A stretch of 53,218 bases of DNA, from assembly GCA_038251625.1 (NCBI GenBank), contig JBBSBE010000010.1, positions 1 to 53,218 on the forward strand, in the 5' to 3' direction. The notes beneath the pieces are model-generated. The model saw only the letters and a list, made by a program, of their open reading frames with translations, searched no databases and was not told the origin of the DNA. Below are positions 17,151 through 26,170 of the stretch, one piece after another. The stretch's first letter is position 1. Each line of letters starts with the position of its first letter. A program made the translations under genes and the position numbers. Source of the stretch: JBBQXK01 sp038251625. GTDB taxonomy: Bacteria > Pseudomonadota > Alphaproteobacteria > Rhodobacterales > Rhodobacteraceae.

Positions 17151-17175
17151 CTGCGCATCTCCTTCGGGGGCCACC

Positions 17176-18213
17176 TTACGGCACCGGTGCCCAGATCACA
17201 TCGTCAATCCGTGGCGCGCCGGTTGCCAGCATCACCAGCCGGTCAAACCCCAGCGCGCAGCCGCTGGCGGCGGGCATATGGGCAAGGGCGGCCAGGAAAT
17301 CCTCGTCAATCGGGTAGCGCTCGCCATAGACGCGCGCCTTTTCATCCATCTCAAGGCCGAAACGGCGGCGCTGCTCCACCGGGTTCGTCAACTCGCCAAA
17401 TCCGTTGGCAAGCTCTACCCCGCAGGCATAGGCCTCGAACCGCTCGGCCACACGGGCATCCCCCGGCACGGGCCGCGCAAGCGCCGCCTCGGCAGCGGGG
17501 TAGCGATCCAGCACGGTGATCCGCCCCATGCCAAGATGCGGCTCCACCCGTTCCACCAGCACGCGGCTCAGCATGTCGGACCATGTGTCGTCCGCCCCTC
17601 GCTTCACGCCCGCCCGGTCCAGCGCCGCGCCAAGCGCGTCTGCATCGGTGGCGCCATCTGCGGCGATGGTGGCCATCAGGTCGATCCCGGCATGGCGCTG
17701 GAACGCATCGCTCACCGTGACCCGCTCGAAAGGCTGGAAGGGATCGCATTCCCGATCCCGAAACCGCAGCGCCCGCGCGCCCGCAGCCTCGGCCGCCAGC
17801 CGCGCCCAGGCGGCGATGTCATCCATCAGGACGGCGTAATCCTCGCCCGCACGGTACCATTCCAGCATCGTGAATTCGGGGCTGTGCAGCGCCCCGCGCT
17901 CGCGGTTTCGGTACACATGGGCAAAGGCCGCAATCCGCGTTTCGCCCGCCGCCAGCAGCTTCTTCATCGCAAATTCGGGGCTGGTGTGCAGATACATCGC
18001 CCGCGCCACACCATCATTGCCGATGGCGTGGGTCGCAAAGGCGTGCAGATGCGCCTCGTTCCCCGGGCTGACGGCCAGCGCTGCGGGGTCCACCTCAATG
18101 AACCCTGCGCCGCCGAGCCACCCCCGCAAACCCGCCTGAATGCGGTTGCGCGCCAGCAGGAGGGGCCGCCGCGCCTCGTGCCGGGCCGTGGTCCACCATG
18201 CGCCGTCGCTCAT
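17176..18213 (-). CDS. epmA: EF-P lysine lysyltransferase EpmA (PoxA/GenX, LysRS-like)
   Basis: A 345-residue class II lysyl-tRNA-synthetase catalytic core without the N-terminal anticodon-binding domain. Motif 2 is Y-R-N-R-E-R-G-A-L-H-S-P-E-F-T-M-L-E-W-Y, and motif 3 is G-C-A-L-G-F-D-R-L-V-M-L. EpmA attaches (R)-beta-lysine to Lys34 of elongation factor P. The divergent neighbour is efp itself, which strongly supports the assignment. The beta-lysine-making EpmB (KamA-like) is not seen in this window and should be elsewhere. The ATG at 18211-18213 has AAGGAG upstream. Confidence 0.94.
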   Translation of the reverse strand: MSDGAWWTTARHEARRPLLLARNRIQAGLRGWLGGAGFIEVDPAALAVSPGNEAHLHAFATHAIGNDGVARAMYLHTSPEFAMKKLLAAGETRIAAFAHVYRNRERGALHSPEFTMLEWYRAGEDYAVLMDDIAAWARLAAEAAGARALRFRDRECDPFQPFERVTVSDAFQRHAGIDLMATIAADGATDADALGAALDRAGVKRGADDTWSDMLSRVLVERVEPHLGMGRITVLDRYPAAEAALARPVPGDARVAERFEAYACGVELANGFGELTNPVEQRRRFGLEMDEKARVYGERYPIDEDFLAALAHMPAASGCALGFDRLVMLATGAPRIDDVIWAPVP

Positions 18214-18316
18214 TCCCTGCTCCTTATCGCTGGCAAATCGCGGCCGGATGCGTTAGCTGGCCATCCAGATCGCGCGCGCCCTAGCGCGCCTGCAACCGCC
18301 GCACAAGGGAAGACCC

Positions 18317-18886
18317 GTGGTCAAAGTCATCGCCTCCAGCCTTCGCAAGGGCAACGTCGTCGAGATGGACGGCCGCCTTTATGCCGTTCTCAAAGCCGAA
18401 AACTTCCACCCAGGCAAGGGCACGCCCACCACAAGCGTGGACATGCGCCGCATCTCGGATGGCACCAAGGTATCGGAACGCTGGAAGACGACCGATCAGG
18501 TGGAAAAAGCCACGGTGGACGAGCGCAACTACAATTTCCTCTATCAGGATGGCGAGGGTTTCCACTTCATGGAGCCTGAAACCTACGAACAGGTCGTGGT
18601 GACGGAAGACGTGATGGGCGACAGCAAGGCCTACCTTCAGGAAGGGATGAGCTGCTACCTGAAAACCTTCGAGGGGATCCCGATCGCGCTGGAACTGCCG
18701 CAGAAGATCACGGTCGAGATCGCCGAGACAGAGCCTGTGGTGAAGGGGCAGACGGCAAGCTCGTCCTACAAGCCCGCGATGACCGACGGCGGGTTGCGCG
18801 TGATGGTGCCGCCGCATATCGGCGCTGGCACGCGGATCGTGATCAACACCGACGACAATTCCTACGTCGAACGCGCCAAGGACTGA
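18317..18886 (+). CDS. efp: elongation factor P
   Basis: A 189-residue EF-P with KOW-like domain I and two OB domains. The modifiable lysine is K34 in H-P-G-K-G-T-P, and the C-terminal region carries V-V-K-G-Q-T-A and V-M-V-P-P-H-I-G. EF-P binds between the P and E sites and relieves stalling on polyproline. Translation appears to start at the GTG at 18317; no in-frame ATG precedes it and the protein aligns from that residue. The 103-bp gap to the divergent epmA should hold promoters for both. A clear terminator follows. Confidence 0.96.
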   Translation: MVKVIASSLRKGNVVEMDGRLYAVLKAENFHPGKGTPTTSVDMRRISDGTKVSERWKTTDQVEKATVDERNYNFLYQDGEGFHFMEPETYEQVVVTEDVMGDSKAYLQEGMSCYLKTFEGIPIALELPQKITVEIAETEPVVKGQTASSSYKPAMTDGGLRVMVPPHIGAGTRIVINTDDNSYVERAKD

Positions 18887-18909
18887 CCGCCACCCTTGGG
18901 CGATGCTTT

Positions 18910-18946
18910 GGCCCCGTCGTTCCCGATTGGAACGGCGGGGCCTTTT
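18910..18946 (+). terminator. Rho-independent terminator of efp
   Basis: A 14-bp stem (18910-18923 with 18929-18942, one G-U pair), loop CGATT, then TTTT at 18943-18946. It starts 24 bp after the efp stop and separates it from the convergent channel gene. Confidence 0.9.
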
Positions 18947-18953
18947 CGTTGCG

Positions 18954-19769
18954 TCATTCGCCCGCGATCTTCTGCGCCCGCATGTCCGACAACATGGCGC
19001 GGATGTGCTTGACCTCTTCCTCGATGACGGCAAGGCGCATCCCGTTGGACTGGTCGCCCACGTCCACGCCCTGTTCGGCCATCTCCTGGCGGACTTCCTC
19101 TTCCTTGGCCTTCTCCATCGCATCCACGATGATGCCAAACAGCAGGTTCAGCGTGGTGAAGGTGGTGAAGATGATGAAGACCACAAAGAAGATCCACGCA
19201 TGCGGATGCTTGGCCATCACGACCGTCGCGATATCGGGCCAGCCTTCCAGCGTCATCATCTTGAAGAGCGTAAAGAAGGTGGTGCCGATGTCGCCGAAAT
19301 GTTCGGGCACGGTTTTCGAGAAAAGCGTCACGCCGATGATCGCGCCGACATAGTAGAGGATGAACAGCACACCCGCGACGGATGCGCCGCCCGGCAGGGC
19401 CACGAACATGCCGTTGATGACCCGCCGCATCGACGGCACCGCCGTCGCCAGCCGCAAGAGCCGCAGCACGCGCAGCGCCCGCAGAACCGACAGCGCGCCC
19501 GAGTTTGGCAGCAGGGCGATGCCGACCACGGCGATATCAAAGACGTTCCAGCCTTCGCGGAAAAACCTCAGCCGGAACACGATCAGCTTCAGCGCGATCT
19601 CGACACAGAAGATCACAAGGCAAATCCGGTCAATCGCGTAAAGGAAGGCGATCACCTCGGGCCTCAGTTGCAGGGTCATCAGGCCCAGCACGACGGCGTT
19701 AAGGAGGATCACACCAATGATGAACCACTGAAAACGGTTGTCTTTCACAAGTCTTTCAATCGCGGTCAT
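18954..19769 (-). CDS. bacterial voltage-gated cation channel (NaChBac/BacNav family)
   Basis: A 271-residue single-repeat six-helix channel subunit, expected to act as a tetramer in the inner membrane. S1-S3 lie at about residues 14-87. S4 carries gating arginines R97, R100, R103 and R106 at every third position. S5 is at about 131-150, the pore helix and selectivity filter TLEGWPD at 173-179, S6 at about 190-213, and a charged C-terminal neck and coiled coil at about 214-270. Classical sodium channels have TLESW in the filter; Gly at position 4 and Asp at position 7 are unlike them (see findings). The ATG at 19767-19769 is used because upstream residues are unrelated to the family. Confidence 0.92.
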   Translation of the reverse strand: MTAIERLVKDNRFQWFIIGVILLNAVVLGLMTLQLRPEVIAFLYAIDRICLVIFCVEIALKLIVFRLRFFREGWNVFDIAVVGIALLPNSGALSVLRALRVLRLLRLATAVPSMRRVINGMFVALPGGASVAGVLFILYYVGAIIGVTLFSKTVPEHFGDIGTTFFTLFKMMTLEGWPDIATVVMAKHPHAWIFFVVFIIFTTFTTLNLLFGIIVDAMEKAKEEEVRQEMAEQGVDVGDQSNGMRLAVIEEEVKHIRAMLSDMRAQKIAGE

Positions 19770-19968
19770 GCGATGGGCTCCGATGGTCTGGCATGTTGCT
19801 GTTGCGGCGCGGCCGGTCGTGTCATTCCCGGGCCGGGCGCGGCGCGGGCAAACCCCCAAGTGGCCTTGCAATCCCGGTGGTCGAAATGTCGGGCCGGGTG
19901 GCCGTTTGGGTAAGTCTAGCACGGCCTTTCGCGGGCAGGCACAGGATTTTCGCAGCGTCAGAATACCG

Positions 19969-20856
19969 TCAGATGTCGGTCCAATGCTGGGCCGCCGCCT
20001 TCAGATGCGCAAGGAAGCGCTGTACCTTCAGCGTGCGGTGCAGATCGACATGGGTGACAAGCCACAAGGGCCCGTCCCAGTCGGGTCGGGGCTGCAGAAC
20101 CTCGACGATGTCGGGCTCGCGCGCGGCACGGAACGCCGCCATGAAGCCAAGCCCGGCGCCTTCCCGGATGGCGTCATCCAGCGCCGCGGCTTCGGTCGCA
20201 CGAAAGGCAAGCGCATCGGGCGACACGCGCTCGCGCAGCCACATGGCATAGGGCGCCCGCGAGGCAGGATCGTCCATGATGGCGAAAAGGTGCCCGTCGA
20301 GGGCGTCCTCACTGGCGGGCATTCCATGGCGGTCGATATAGCGTTTCGCGGCGTAAAGCCCGGTGCGCACATGCATGAAGGGTTGGGCCACATTGTCCGG
20401 CTCGGACGGAGCGGCCCCGGCCCGGATTGCCACATGCGCCTCGCCGAAATCGAGGCGGAAGACGCGGTTGTCGGTCAGAAACCGCACGATCAGGCCGGGA
20501 TGTTCGGCCTGGAAACTGGCCAGAACCGGCACCAGAAGCGGGGCCAGCCCGACGATGGAGGTGACCACCAACTCCCCCGTCACGGTTTCACCCTGGCCCC
20601 GGATCCGGCTGGCCAGTTGCGCAAACTGTTCCTGCGTGACCTGCGCCACCGACAGAAGATCGCGACCAGCCTCGGTGGGGGTGTAGCCGCGCGCGTGGCG
20701 CTGGAACAGGCGCACGCCCAGCCGCTTTTCCAGCGCGTCGATATGCCGGATCACGGTGGCATGGTGCACACCCAGCGTATCGGCCGCACCCGAGACAGTG
20801 CCCAGCCGCGCCACCTCGTATGCGGTGCGCACTTCGTCCCAGTTCTCGAAACCCAT
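19969..20856 (-). CDS. LysR-family transcriptional regulator
   Basis: A 295-residue LTTR. The HTH lies at residues about 5-64 (V-S-G-A-A-D-T-L-G-V-H-H-A-T-V-I-R-H-I-D-A-L-E), and the effector domain at about 92-290. The start M-G-F-E-N-W-D-E and the HHATV recognition helix resemble the subgroup that includes Rhodobacteraceae paralogues of unknown target. It lies between the luciferase-like monooxygenase gene (220 bp upstream, same strand) and the channel gene (199 bp downstream, same strand). Neither is divergent from it, so its target cannot be deduced from position. No operator was recognised. Confidence 0.85.
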   Translation of the reverse strand: MGFENWDEVRTAYEVARLGTVSGAADTLGVHHATVIRHIDALEKRLGVRLFQRHARGYTPTEAGRDLLSVAQVTQEQFAQLASRIRGQGETVTGELVVTSIVGLAPLLVPVLASFQAEHPGLIVRFLTDNRVFRLDFGEAHVAIRAGAAPSEPDNVAQPFMHVRTGLYAAKRYIDRHGMPASEDALDGHLFAIMDDPASRAPYAMWLRERVSPDALAFRATEAAALDDAIREGAGLGFMAAFRAAREPDIVEVLQPRPDWDGPLWLVTHVDLHRTLKVQRFLAHLKAAAQHWTDI

Positions 20857-21076
20857 CCGATGCTCTCCGCTTCCGGCAATCTGGCCAGATAAGCCCCATT
20901 TTCGCGCAAGGAAAAGCGCGATCTGCCGACGCGGGGATATGACCGCGTGCCGGGGCCGGGTGCGAAGGCGGTACGGTCTGCGTTTTCACGTCGTCCGACC
21001 GGACGCGAGGCTGCGGCAAGACCCGCCGCCACAACGGACGGCGGGGCATGGCGCCAATCGGCGGCGGGGCGGGGCG

Positions 21077-22252
21077 TCAGTGCGCGCGTGCCGCCACCTC
21101 GGCGGCGTAGCGGGCACCCATCTCTTCCACCGCTGCCGAATGCTTTGCCGCAAGGTCCGGGCGCAGCTTTTCGGCCCGCGCGGCGGCGTCCATGGTGGCC
21201 AGATGGTGCCCCTGGAAATGCGGCATCACATCGCGCGCGATCAGTTCATAGGATTTGTGCGTGGCCGCAGGGTCAGCCCAGTTATGCGCAAGCATCAGAT
21301 AGGCGCCAAACCCGCCGTTAGATTGCTGGTGCAGCCGCTTGATCTGCGCCACCGCCATGTCGGGCGTGCCGATGGCGCCAAAACCGCTTTCATTCACGAA
21401 CTGGATCATCTCTTTCACGTTGTTGCCGGGCACCGCCATCTGCGGAAAGGCCGCGACGGCCTGGAAGTAGTGGAACCACTGCTCGATCCCGTATTCCACA
21501 TCGCGCGCCGCCTGATCCATCGTGTCGGCGATGTGCACAAGGCCCACGAGCCGCCACTTGTCGCGGTTCACGGCCTTGCCGTGCTGCCGGGCTTCTGCTT
21601 CCACCACATCCCAGTGCAGCGACAGCGCATCGAACCCCGCTGCCGTGGTGGCCCCGATCGACAACATGCCAACGCCATGCCGCCCCGCCAGCCGCGGCCC
21701 GGCGGGTGAGGCGACGGCGGCGGTCGAGATATCGAAAAGCGGGTTGGAATAGGGCCGCAGGTGCAGCCGCGCCTCGCGCAGATCCCAGCGGTCGTTCTTG
21801 AAGCTGATCGGCTCTTCGCTGGTCAGAAGGTGCATGATGACGCCAAGGCTGTCTTCCAGCAGGCCGCGCGTCTGGCTGGGGTCGATCCCGATCATGCGCG
21901 CATCCGTGGGCAAGGCACCGGGGCCAACGCCCAGCATCACGCGGCCCCGCGTCAGGTGATCCAGCATCACGATCCGCTCGGCCACCCAGAGGGGGTTGTG
22001 ATAGCTCAGGCTCGCCACCCCCGTACCCAGCTTGATGTGACGCGTCCGCTCGGCTGCGGCGGCGATGAAGATCTCGGGGCTTGCGATGATCTCGGACCCT
22101 GCCGAGTGATGCTCGCCGATCCAGGCCTCGTCATAGCCGCACCGGTCAAGGTGCTGCATCAGTTCAAGGTCCTGTTGCAGCGCTAGCGTCGGGTTGATGC
22201 CCGGCTTGTGGAACGGGGCAAGAAAGACGCCGAAGCGCATCCGGTGCGGCAT
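21077..22252 (-). CDS. LLM-class flavin-dependent monooxygenase (limonene monooxygenase-like)
   Basis: A 391-residue bacterial-luciferase-fold TIM-barrel oxidoreductase. Conserved stretches: F-G-V-F-L-A-P-F-H at the N-terminus, G-Y-D-E-A-W-I-G-E-H-H-S, K-L-G-T-G-V-A-S-L-S-Y-H-N-P, and R-G-R-V-M-L-G-V-G-P-G-A-L-P-T-D. The pattern is close to what I remember of limonene 1,2-monooxygenase LimB, but many relatives have other substrates. It uses FMNH2 supplied by a separate reductase. The start at 22250-22252 is chosen because GGAGGA sits 6 nt upstream; the first in-frame ATG (22265-22267) overlaps that ribosome binding site. Confidence 0.85.
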   Translation of the reverse strand: MPHRMRFGVFLAPFHKPGINPTLALQQDLELMQHLDRCGYDEAWIGEHHSAGSEIIASPEIFIAAAAERTRHIKLGTGVASLSYHNPLWVAERIVMLDHLTRGRVMLGVGPGALPTDARMIGIDPSQTRGLLEDSLGVIMHLLTSEEPISFKNDRWDLREARLHLRPYSNPLFDISTAAVASPAGPRLAGRHGVGMLSIGATTAAGFDALSLHWDVVEAEARQHGKAVNRDKWRLVGLVHIADTMDQAARDVEYGIEQWFHYFQAVAAFPQMAVPGNNVKEMIQFVNESGFGAIGTPDMAVAQIKRLHQQSNGGFGAYLMLAHNWADPAATHKSYELIARDVMPHFQGHHLATMDAAARAEKLRPDLAAKHSAAVEEMGARYAAEVAARAH

Positions 22253-22457
22253 GTGTGATCCTCCCATGGAATGATCGCCGCGCCTCCCCGCGCGGCGGGG
22301 GCAACTCGCCCTTTGCGAGTGTTGGCGCGGCTTCCCCCTGCGTCAATGCGGCCAAGGTCGCAAGGGGGCGGAGGACCGCCCGCACAAGGGTTTTCAAACC
22401 GGGGCGCGCGGATCTATCGTGGCGTCCTCCGTTGCCCGCCCTTGCGAAAGGCCCCCG

Positions 22458-22943
22458 ATGCGCGTGTCCGAAAACTCGGCCGACCGTCTGATCCTGGAAG
22501 AACGCCCTTGGGTTTTCGGGATAATTCTGATCGCGGCGATCCTCGGAATGTGCGCGCTGGCCTTGTCGAGCCTGATGGCCGGCAATATCCGGGATGCGCT
22601 TGGCGCACTGGTCGGCATCGCCTTGCTGGGTCTGGTTTTCTGGGGGCTGGTGCGGCGCACCTTCGTGATCTTCGACCGCGCCTCGGGCAGCGTGACGTGG
22701 CGCGAGCAAAGCCTGACCGGTCTTTCGGAAACCACACATCCGCTGGACAGCATCCTGCGCGCCGATACAGAGGAAAGCCAGACGATCCGCAAAAGGGGCC
22801 ACAAACCCACGCTGCGCCCGGTCCTCTGTCTTGGCGTCGGTGAAGGCGCGTCCTCGATGCCTTTGCACAGCCACTACACCTCTGGCGCCGGTCCAGGGCG
22901 AACGGTCGAAACGGTCAACGCCTGGCTTGCCGCCCGGGGCTGA
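22458..22943 (+). CDS. small membrane protein of unknown function
   Basis: A 161-residue protein. After a short polar N-terminus it has two hydrophobic helices (about residues 19-40 and 47-66), then a soluble domain with beta character (F-V-I-F-D-R-A-S-G-S-V-T-W-R). The soluble domain resembles PH-like domains that follow two membrane helices, but I do not recognise the family with certainty. The ATG at 22458 is preferred to one 13 codons upstream because it starts right before the conserved-looking region. It lies 205 bp from the divergent luciferase-like gene and upstream of ffh on the same strand. Confidence 0.65.
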   Translation: MRVSENSADRLILEERPWVFGIILIAAILGMCALALSSLMAGNIRDALGALVGIALLGLVFWGLVRRTFVIFDRASGSVTWREQSLTGLSETTHPLDSILRADTEESQTIRKRGHKPTLRPVLCLGVGEGASSMPLHSHYTSGAGPGRTVETVNAWLAARG

Positions 22944-22956
22944 CCCTGCCCATCGC

Positions 22957-22985
22957 TTGACTTCGCGCCGCCCAAGGCGTATCCG
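22957..22985 (+). promoter_or_regulatory. putative sigma-70 promoter for ffh
   Basis: TTGACT (22957-22962), 17-nt spacer, TATCCG (22980-22985). It sits 13 bp after the preceding stop and about 150 bp upstream of the ffh start. It would drive the ffh-GNAT-chorismate mutase unit. Confidence 0.5.
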
Positions 22986-23134
22986 CCCCGCAATTCCCGG
23001 AGGCTTGCCGCTTCCGGTCCCTTGGCCCATGCCGGGATCGCCGTCCGTCAGCGCGTTGCGCCCACGGGCGCCGTTGCCCATTGGGCCGCCCGCCGCCCGG
23101 CCCCATATCGGGGCTTTCGATCAAGGAGACAATC

Positions 23135-24628
23135 ATGTTCGAATCCCTCTCCGAACGCCTGGGCGGCGTATTTGATCGGCTGACCAAATCCGGTGCGCTG
23201 TCCGAAGCGGACGTGATCGCCGCCCTGCGCGAGGTGCGCGTTGCGCTTCTTGAGGCGGATGTGTCCTTGGGGGTCGCGCGCGATTTCATCAAGCGCGTGC
23301 AGGACAAGGCGACCGGTGCTGCGGTGACGAAATCGGTGACGCCGGGCCAGATGGTCGTCAAGATCGTGCATGACGAACTGATCAAGGTGCTGGCGGGCGA
23401 CGGCCCGGCGGATGCGCTGAAGATCGACAACCCGCCGACGGCGATGCTGATGGTGGGTCTGCAGGGGTCGGGGAAAACCACCACCACCGCGAAACTGGCA
23501 AAGCGGCTGAAGGAACGGCAGGGCAAGCGGGTGCTGCTGGCGAGCCTTGATACCAACCGCCCCGCCGCCATGGAACAGCTTGCCATTCTTGCGGGCCAGG
23601 TGGGCGTGGACAGCCTGCCCATCGTGAAGGGCGAAACCGCCGTCCAGATCGCCCGCCGCGCCAAGACGCAAGCCGCGATGGGCGGCTACGATGTGGTGAT
23701 GCTGGATACCGCCGGGCGCCTGCAGATCGACGAGGCGCTGATGGCCGAGGTTGCCGCCGTCCGCGACATCGCGCAACCGCGCGAGACGCTTCTGGTGGTC
23801 GACGGCCTGACCGGTCAGGTCGCCGTGGAAGTGGCGCAGGAATTTGACGCCCGCGTCGGCATCTCGGGCGTCGTTCTGACGCGGATGGATGGCGACGGGC
23901 GTGGCGGTGCCGCCCTTTCCATGCGCGCCGTCACCGGCAAGCCGATCCGCTTTGTCGGCCTTGGCGAGAAAATCGACGCGCTGGAAACCTTCGAGGCCGA
24001 GCGTGTGGCGGGCCGCATCCTTGGCATGGGCGATATCGTGGCCCTGGTCGAAAAGGCGCAGGAAACCTTCGAGGCCGAACAGGCCGAACGGATGGCCAGG
24101 CGTTTTGCCAAGGGCCTGTTCAACATGAACGACCTCAAGATGCAGCTTGAGCAGATGATGAAGATGGGCGGCATGCAGGGCCTGATGGGCATGCTGCCCG
24201 GCATGGGCAAGATGCAGGCCGCCGCCAAGGAAGCGGGCTACGATGACCGGATGCTGAAGCGCCAGATCGCGCTGATCCAGTCGATGACCAAGAAGGAACG
24301 CGCCAACCCCGATATGCTGCAGGCCAGCCGCAAGAAGCGCATCGCCACCGGGGCCGGGCTTGAGGTGCAGGAACTCAACCGGCTTTTGAAGCAGCACAAG
24401 CAGATGGCCGACATGATGAAGAAGATGGGCAAGGGCGGTGCCATGAAGCAGGCCCTGCGCTCGATGATGGGCAAGGGCGGCCTGCCCGACCCGTCCAAGA
24501 TGTCGCCCGCCGAACTGGAAGAAGCCGCACGCGGCATGAAGCAGGGCATGGGCGGGATGCCTCCGATGGGCATGCCGAAGGGCCTGACGCTGCCAGCGGG
24601 CCTTGCCGGGCTGACGCGGAAGAAATGA
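23135..24628 (+). CDS. ffh: signal recognition particle protein Ffh (SRP54)
   Basis: A 497-residue SRP GTPase. N domain at residues 1-about 90, G domain with P-loop G-L-Q-G-S-G-K-T-T at 108-116, D-T-A-G-R-L-Q, T-R-M-D-G-D-G-R-G-G-A, and a C-terminal M domain that is strikingly Met-rich and ends G-L-P-D-P-S-K-M-S followed by a Met/Gly tail. With 4.5S RNA it recognises signal sequences of inner-membrane and secreted proteins and delivers ribosomes to FtsY. The ATG at 23135 has AAGGAG 8 nt upstream. Its stop overlaps the next start (ATGA), so the acetyltransferase array downstream is translationally coupled to it. Confidence 0.97.
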   Translation: MFESLSERLGGVFDRLTKSGALSEADVIAALREVRVALLEADVSLGVARDFIKRVQDKATGAAVTKSVTPGQMVVKIVHDELIKVLAGDGPADALKIDNPPTAMLMVGLQGSGKTTTTAKLAKRLKERQGKRVLLASLDTNRPAAMEQLAILAGQVGVDSLPIVKGETAVQIARRAKTQAAMGGYDVVMLDTAGRLQIDEALMAEVAAVRDIAQPRETLLVVDGLTGQVAVEVAQEFDARVGISGVVLTRMDGDGRGGAALSMRAVTGKPIRFVGLGEKIDALETFEAERVAGRILGMGDIVALVEKAQETFEAEQAERMARRFAKGLFNMNDLKMQLEQMMKMGGMQGLMGMLPGMGKMQAAAKEAGYDDRMLKRQIALIQSMTKKERANPDMLQASRKKRIATGAGLEVQELNRLLKQHKQMADMMKKMGKGGAMKQALRSMMGKGGLPDPSKMSPAELEEAARGMKQGMGGMPPMGMPKGLTLPAGLAGLTRKK

Positions 24629-25155
24629 CGGGCGCAACGCTCCATATTCCGACGCTGGAAACCGAGCGGCTGCGGTTGCGCGCGCCAGTGATGGCCGATT
24701 TCGAGACCTACGCGGCGTTTCGCATGTCCGATCGCGCCGCCCCGCTCGGGGCGCTGAGTTCGCGCGCCGAGGCGTTCGATATCCTGTGCGCCGTGACCGG
24801 GCACTGGCAGCTGCGCGGTTTCGGGCGCTGGATCGTCGCCGACCGCGCGTCCGACGCGCCTCTCGGCCTTGTCGGGTTGTTCCAGCCCATGAGTTGGCCG
24901 GAACCCGAGATCGGCTGGCAGGTGTTCAACGGTGCGGAGGGGAAAGGCTACGCCGCCGAAGCCGCCATCGCATCGCGCCACTATGCCTATGAGGTGTTGG
25001 GCTGGCACCGGATCGTCAGCCTGATCCTGCCCTCGAACGCCCGGTCGCTGGCGCTGGCCCGCCGCCTCGGCGCGGAACACGAGGCCGATTTCGAACACGA
25101 GACGTTCGGCTCGATGCAGGTCTGGCGCCACCTCCCGTTAGGGGCGCAGGCATGA
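24625..25155 (+). CDS. GNAT N-acetyltransferase 1 of 6 (RimJ/RimL type)
   Basis: 176 residues; Acetyltransf_3-type GNAT. N-terminal L-E-T-E-R-L-R-L-R-A-P, central P-E-P-E-I-G-W-Q-V, acetyl-CoA pyrophosphate loop E-G-K-G-Y-A-A-E-A-A (at about residues 109-118), then S-N-A-R-S-L-A-L-A-R-R-L-G-A. It overlaps the ffh stop by 4 nt and the next gene by 4 nt. Relatives acetylate protein N-termini (ribosomal S5, S18, L7/L12) or small molecules; the target here is unknown. It is the member most diverged from the Y-I-D-P motif of its neighbours (it has L-I-L-P-S-N). Confidence 0.88.
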   Translation: MTGATLHIPTLETERLRLRAPVMADFETYAAFRMSDRAAPLGALSSRAEAFDILCAVTGHWQLRGFGRWIVADRASDAPLGLVGLFQPMSWPEPEIGWQVFNGAEGKGYAAEAAIASRHYAYEVLGWHRIVSLILPSNARSLALARRLGAEHEADFEHETFGSMQVWRHLPLGAQA

Positions 25156-25655
25156 TCGCCCCCATCCTGCATACCGCGCGCCTTACCCTGCGCATGCCCG
25201 TGCTGGCCGATTTCGAACCGCACGCGGCGTTCTTTGCCTCTGACCGCTCGGTCTGGGAAGGCGGCCCCCATGACCGCGCCACCGCCTGGCGCATCTTCGC
25301 CTCTGAGGTCGGGCTATGGCCGCTGATGGGCTACGGGCCCTTCTCGGTTGATATGAACGGCGCATATGTGGGCGAGGTCGGCATCTACCATGCCGCCGAC
25401 TACCCCGAGCCCGAGCTTGGCTGGTTCGTCGTGCCCGAGGCCGAGGGCAAGGGAGTGGCCTACGAGGCCGCGCGCGAGGTGATGCGCTGGGCGCGCGCCG
25501 CCTTCGGGTGGGACCGGCTGGTGAACTACATCGACCCCGGCAATGCACGCTCCATCGCGCTCGGCCTGCGCCTCGGCGGCGTTATCGACCCCACGCTGCC
25601 GGGTCAGGACGCCACCGATGTGGTTATCCGCCACGATCTGCGGGGGCTGGCATGA
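25152..25655 (+). CDS. GNAT N-acetyltransferase 2 of 6
   Basis: 167 residues; same fold as its neighbours: L-H-T-A-R-L-T-L-R-M-P at the N-terminus, P-E-P-E-L-G-W-F-V, acetyl-CoA loop E-G-K-G-V-A-Y-E-A-A, and Y-I-D-P-G-N-A-R-S-I-A-L-G-L-R-L-G. Its C-terminus (T-D-V-V-I-R-H-D-L) differs from the usual W-R-H-P ending of the array. The start and stop are both joined to neighbours by ATGA overlaps. The substrate cannot be inferred. Confidence 0.88.
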   Translation: MIAPILHTARLTLRMPVLADFEPHAAFFASDRSVWEGGPHDRATAWRIFASEVGLWPLMGYGPFSVDMNGAYVGEVGIYHAADYPEPELGWFVVPEAEGKGVAYEAAREVMRWARAAFGWDRLVNYIDPGNARSIALGLRLGGVIDPTLPGQDATDVVIRHDLRGLA

Positions 25656-26170
25656 CGCTTTCCTTCGCCGTCCCCACGCTGGAAACCCCTCGCCTGACCC
25701 TGCGCGCCCCGCGCGAAGCGGACCTGCCGGCGATGATCGCCTTTGGCGGGTCTGACCGCACCCGCTACATCGGCGGCCCCTCCACGCCCGAGGAGATGCG
25801 CGACGTTCTGGACGCGACAATCCGCACCTGGGTGACGCGGGGGTACAGCTGGTGGACGGTTGAACACCGCGCGACGGGCCGCGTGGCCGGGCGCTGCGGC
25901 ATCGGCCATCCGGGTGGCCACCCCGAGCCGGAGCTTGGCTGGCACATCTACGAAGGGTTCGAGGCGCAGGGCTACGCCTTCGAGGCCGCAACCGCCGCCC
26001 GCCGCCACGCGAATGGGGCGATGGGCCTTGGCCCGCTCGTTTCCTTGATCGACCCCGAAAACGCCCGCTCTTTGGCCCTCGCCGCCCGCCTTGGCGCCGC
26101 GTTCGAGCGGATGGGCGCGGTTGAGGGGCACCCTTGCCAGATCTGGCGCCATCCGCAGGTGACGGCATGA
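25652..26170 (+). CDS. GNAT N-acetyltransferase 3 of 6
   Basis: 172 residues; RimJ/RimL-type GNAT with L-E-T-P-R-L-T-L-R-A-P, P-E-P-E-L-G-W-H-I, acetyl-CoA loop E-A-Q-G-Y-A-F-E-A-A, L-I-D-P-E-N-A-R-S-L-A-L-A-A-R-L-G-A and the ending Q-I-W-R-H-P. A T-R-Y-I-G-G-P motif at about residues 30-36 resembles the substrate-loop region of the larger RimJ-like family. ATGA overlaps on both sides. Start at 25652 within the stop of the preceding gene. Confidence 0.88.
   Translation: MTLSFAVPTLETPRLTLRAPREADLPAMIAFGGSDRTRYIGGPSTPEEMRDVLDATIRTWVTRGYSWWTVEHRATGRVAGRCGIGHPGGHPEPELGWHIYEGFEAQGYAFEAATAARRHANGAMGLGPLVSLIDPENARSLALAARLGAAFERMGAVEGHPCQIWRHPQVTA

Noticed and set aside
22944..23134. SRP RNA (ffs) upstream of ffh
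   Set aside because: I looked for the conserved GGAAGCAGC-type loop of 4.5S RNA and did not find it; only GC-rich sequence and a promoter-like element are present.
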